Source: JAAURS01 sp044923475 (lineage in GTDB: Bacteria; Cyanobacteriota; Cyanobacteriia; Thermosynechococcales; Thermosynechococcaceae). Taken from it: a DNA stretch of 64,000 nucleotides. The stretch is taken from positions 3,844,001 to 3,908,000 of the forward strand of contig NZ_CP137338.1 in NCBI RefSeq assembly GCF_044923475.1, in the 5' to 3' direction. The position numbers and the translations under genes are program-made. The notes under the pieces are model-generated. The model was given only the letters and a program-made list of their open reading frames with translations. It did not search any database and was not told the DNA's origin. The first letter of the stretch is position 1. Every line of letters starts with the position of its first letter. Positions 61,752-64,000 of the stretch are shown here, piece by piece.

Positions 61752-61783
61752 AACCACCAGCAACTAAAATAAGCGTGGTGGTT
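61752..61783. terminator. Bidirectional terminator hairpin
   Basis: AACCACCA (61752-61759) and TGGTGGTT (61776-61783) form a perfect 8-bp stem between two convergent genes. On the minus strand it is followed by TTTT; the plus-strand T run is weaker. Confidence 0.5.
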
Positions 61784-61866
61784 ATTTGATGGATCGAGAT
61801 AAGTTTGTTCCTATCGCTCTTAAGGCTTTTGCTACACCAACACTGCGATAAAGCTTGAAGAACGAT

Positions 61867-62082
61867 TCAAGATCGAATCGAGTAACCGGCAGCAGTCACT
61901 GCTTGCCGAATGGATTCTTCAGAAGCCACAGCCATATTCGGATCTTTGGGCTGAATTGTAACGGTCTGAGAGGTCAGATCGACGTCTACATCTAGGGTTG
62001 GGTCGACGGTATTAATGGCGTTTGTAATGCCTTCCACAGAACCAGGATCGATAGTATTAGAAACCTTAATTTTTAGTGACAT
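61867..62082 (-). CDS. HMA-like domain protein without CxxC
   Basis: A 71-residue ferredoxin-like beta-alpha-beta-beta-alpha-beta domain of the heavy-metal-associated type (VDLTSQTVTIQPKDPN, SEESIRQAVTAAGYSI). The metal-binding CxxC expected after strand 1 is replaced by NTIDPGSVEG, and there is no cysteine at all. It therefore should not bind copper in the usual way. Role unknown. Confidence 0.75.
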   Translation of the reverse strand: MSLKIKVSNTIDPGSVEGITNAINTVDPTLDVDVDLTSQTVTIQPKDPNMAVASEESIRQAVTAAGYSIRS

Positions 62083-62599
62083 GCGCGAGTTAAATATTTA
62101 GTTCTTCCTTAAGAGGATAAATCCATCCTTCGTAAAGGCGCACCCGCCAAAAGAAATAATTCGGTTACTTTCAGTAGAAAGCAATACAATTGCGTTGCCC
62201 TTGATATCCCTCCAACCCGTCTTTCACTGCAGCTCGAAGCGACAGCTAAGGTTTTCAATTGCTCTGTGCAGATCCGTCGCTTCCAGATTTGGGCAATACC
62301 GAGCGTTGCCGATCGAAGGTACGATCGCTGCTGCTGCTCCCAAGCAACCTAAATGCCTGAGCCTGGCGTTCAGATCGGAGCAGCCAGAGAAAATTACTGC
62401 GATCGCCATTAGCTCGAGATGCTTTAGCATTACAGCAACCGTAGCCTTAGAACCTTTAAATAACTTGACTTAACTCGACGCCCGTTCTAAAGTCTTTAGC
62501 TAGAACGACTCATCGCATTATCTATATTTTCTTAACTCGTTCACTATCATATTGCATTTTTTTTACTTACCCGGCTGACGCAAGGCGATCGCAGAGGCT
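62083..62599. other. Intergenic region without a recognised feature
   Basis: 517 bp with short ORFs on both strands (one at 62224-62430 minus, one at 62195-62473 plus) that have no similarity or ribosome binding site. I see no repeat or clear promoter. Confidence 0.4.
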
Positions 62600-62770
62600 A
62601 TGAATGCACCAGAGATTTATACCTCCCATCCAAAACGTCAGATCGTCCAGCCAGTTTGCGGGCAGCTCAAAATTCAATATGAATGGACGCATAAAAATTT
62701 TGTACCAGTTGCCCCCTTCCCCAAAGGTCTAGCCCGCTCTGACAAGAACCCCATCTATCGCAAACAATAA
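62600..62770 (+). CDS. Small ORF coupled to the PhyH-type gene
   Basis: A 56-codon ORF (YTSHPKRQIVQPVCGQLKIQ, ending DKNPIYRKQ) with AGAGG just before its ATG. Its stop overlaps the start of the next gene by one base (TAATG), a typical coupling. It is basic, with a single cysteine; no family recognised. Confidence 0.5.
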   Translation: MNAPEIYTSHPKRQIVQPVCGQLKIQYEWTHKNFVPVAPFPKGLARSDKNPIYRKQ

Positions 62771-63606
62771 TGTTCGATCGGTCATTAAAGATGGAAATTA
62801 AGAGTCGGCGAGAAGAATTTGAGCGGCAGGGCTATATCTTTTGTAAAGATTTTTTCTCTAAAGATGAGATAGATAACTTATGGGAAAATATTAAACTTTC
62901 TGACATAGAGGAGAATACTTTTAGATGGGACCAAAATCGATTGCAGTTTCACACTCACTTTCTAAATCGCAATCATAAAATTCGAGACTTAATCGCCCAG
63001 TCTAAGGTTGTAGATTTACTGTCCCAGATCGTTGGAGCCAATATTTGGGTGCGATTCGATCAGGCAATATCTAAAGATCCAGGCGCGAGTATGATGCCAT
63101 GGCATCAGGATAATGGATATACTCGACTCAAACATACCTACTATCAAGTATGGATTCCGCTGACAAAAATGACCCTTGAGAATGGCGGGCTTTTAGTTCA
63201 GTCAGACAACTATTCTGCAAATCAGAAGATCTTGCCCCATAAATATGTAGACGGCTTCTTTGTCTGCGAAAAACCTCCCAATAAATCTCTTTTTATCGAA
63301 GCAAAACCAGGCGATATAGCGATCTTTTCGTCATTGCTGCTACACTGTACCACTCCCAACACCTCTAATGAATCTCGCTGGTCGTACGTGGTTGAGTGCT
63401 TGCCCTTAAACTGCTTCGATCCGCTTGTAGAGCCGCCGTATTTTGTGATGGCTCGCGATGGCAAACCTTACTCGAAGTTCGTTCGCTTTTTCCCGCAGCG
63501 TTTGAACCCCATTAATGTTTTGAAGTACGGATGGTTTAAACTAAAAAATGTTTGGTACTGCTGGCTGAGACCTGTTGTAAGACACATTCTTAAAATTCAA
63601 AGTTGA
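62770..63606 (+). CDS. PhyH-type Fe(II)/2-oxoglutarate dioxygenase
   Basis: A 278-residue phytanoyl-CoA-dioxygenase-family protein. The iron ligands are in MMPWHQDNGY (HxD near residue 115) and in LLLHCTTPNTSNESRWSYV (distal His, with Arg for 2-oxoglutarate). FCKDFFSKDEIDNLWENI near the N-terminus is typical. The substrate is not evident. Starts in the stop of a small ORF. Confidence 0.88.
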   Translation: MFDRSLKMEIKSRREEFERQGYIFCKDFFSKDEIDNLWENIKLSDIEENTFRWDQNRLQFHTHFLNRNHKIRDLIAQSKVVDLLSQIVGANIWVRFDQAISKDPGASMMPWHQDNGYTRLKHTYYQVWIPLTKMTLENGGLLVQSDNYSANQKILPHKYVDGFFVCEKPPNKSLFIEAKPGDIAIFSSLLLHCTTPNTSNESRWSYVVECLPLNCFDPLVEPPYFVMARDGKPYSKFVRFFPQRLNPINVLKYGWFKLKNVWYCWLRPVVRHILKIQS

Positions 63607-63636
63607 CAGAGACACGACCTTTGTAGGGCGATCGCC

Positions 63637-63975
63637 GTGACCGACTCCGTTAAGATACCAGAAGATTTACAGCAAGAACTAGACGCATTAAGACACGACA
63701 ACGCCCTTCTGCTGGGGCTGATGGCAGGCGGCTATGCTTATTTTCTACGTCAGTTGATGGTCGGCCATCAACAAGGGTTGAGCCCAACAGCCTGCGAACA
63801 AACCATTGTTGACGCCTTAAAACGCGTGCTGTCTACCCAAGAGCGTTTTGGCTGCGAATACTTAGCCGAGATCGAAGCAGCGCTGGCCAACATGACCCAA
63901 ACCGTTCCCTTGGAATCCTATCTCAAGCAAATTACAGCAGCGCGATCGGACAGCAAACTCGAAAAAAAGCCCTAA
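63637..63975 (+). CDS. Conserved hypothetical helical protein
   Basis: A 112-residue helical protein (LQQELDALRHDNALLLGLMA, SPTACEQTIVDALKRVLSTQ). It has a GTG start at 63637 and no recognised domain. It follows the PhyH-type gene by 30 nt on the same strand, and so may be co-transcribed. Confidence 0.55.
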   Translation: MTDSVKIPEDLQQELDALRHDNALLLGLMAGGYAYFLRQLMVGHQQGLSPTACEQTIVDALKRVLSTQERFGCEYLAEIEAALANMTQTVPLESYLKQITAARSDSKLEKKP

Positions 63976-64000
63976 GCGGCAATCACTCGCGCACCTTCGG

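Noticed and set aside
62224..62430. 68-codon minus ORF with a lipobox-like FSGC
   Set aside because: Signal region is atypical and nothing else supports coding.
63972..64000. Possible minus-strand gene end (EGARVIAA then stop) at the right edge
   Set aside because: Only eight codons are visible, too few to support a feature.

Overview
The window comes from a cyanobacterium. The octamer GCGATCGC (HIP1) is scattered throughout, the diaphorase-linked hoxEFUYH hydrogenase is present, and the nif genes follow the cyanobacterial order with hesA, hesB, fdxH, the Mo-nitrogenase C-terminal small protein and a CnfR/PatB-type regulator. The compact nif cluster next to cnfR, dps and molybdate transport genes resembles that of non-heterocystous filamentous nitrogen fixers such as Leptolyngbya; the genus is inference.

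Left third (1-26 kb, mostly minus strand). A hydrogen and fermentation block reads, in transcription order, hoxE-hoxF-hoxU-hoxY-hoxH-hoxW-hypA-hypB-hypF-hypC-nifJ. The series then breaks at an accessory island of about 6-7 kb and resumes with a dihydroorotate-dehydrogenase-like gene, hypD and hypE, the last cut by the window edge. An acyl-CoA synthetase (NDP-forming)/GNAT fusion lies upstream of hoxE. Pyruvate:ferredoxin oxidoreductase, ADP-forming acetate:CoA ligase and the Hox hydrogenase together suggest dark anaerobic pyruvate-to-acetate-plus-H2 metabolism. The island (about 2.6-9.85 kb) holds a DUF4058 gene, an ATPase remnant, two Uma2-type genes, and a three-gene module: a leucine-rich-repeat Roc-COR GTPase, a BrnT-type toxin and a protein joining a BrnT-partner-like N-terminus to a G-D-K pentad repeat and a helical C-terminal domain. 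The same pentad repeat ends the GTPase. This module is the best candidate for an undescribed system here.

Middle (26.7-34.3 kb). cnfR, the likely nif activator, is followed by the remnant of a Crp/Fnr-type regulator and by a methyltransferase-cupin-norB operon (quinol-type nitric oxide reductase) with two dyad symmetries upstream. Then comes a patch of restriction-like and toxin-antitoxin genes, several of them broken.

Right half (34.5-60 kb). After a sulfide:quinone-reductase-type gene and a 2Fe-2S protein come two divergent nif arms. The minus arm is nifP, an Asr1405-like gene, dps, a small membrane ORF, nifV, nifZ, nifT and the 2Fe-2S gene. The plus arm is nifB-fdxN-nifS-nifU-nifH-nifD-nifK-(Mo-nitro_C)-nifE-nifN-nifX-DUF269-DUF683-nifW-hesA-hesB-fdxH, an opposite-strand Mop protein, fdxB, an unassigned ORF, modA and a modBC fusion. 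An 823-bp element with homologous inverted ends sits between nifP and nifB, followed by a strong terminator. Inverted repeats separate nifU/nifH, nifH/nifD and nifW/hesA, and two palindromic elements of the nifW/hesA type are inserted in frame inside hypF.

Right edge (60-64 kb). AIM24-family, Cys-motif, HMA-like and PhyH-type genes, with one GTAN8TAC (NtcA-like) site. No tRNA, rRNA, CRISPR array or intact transposase gene was seen.
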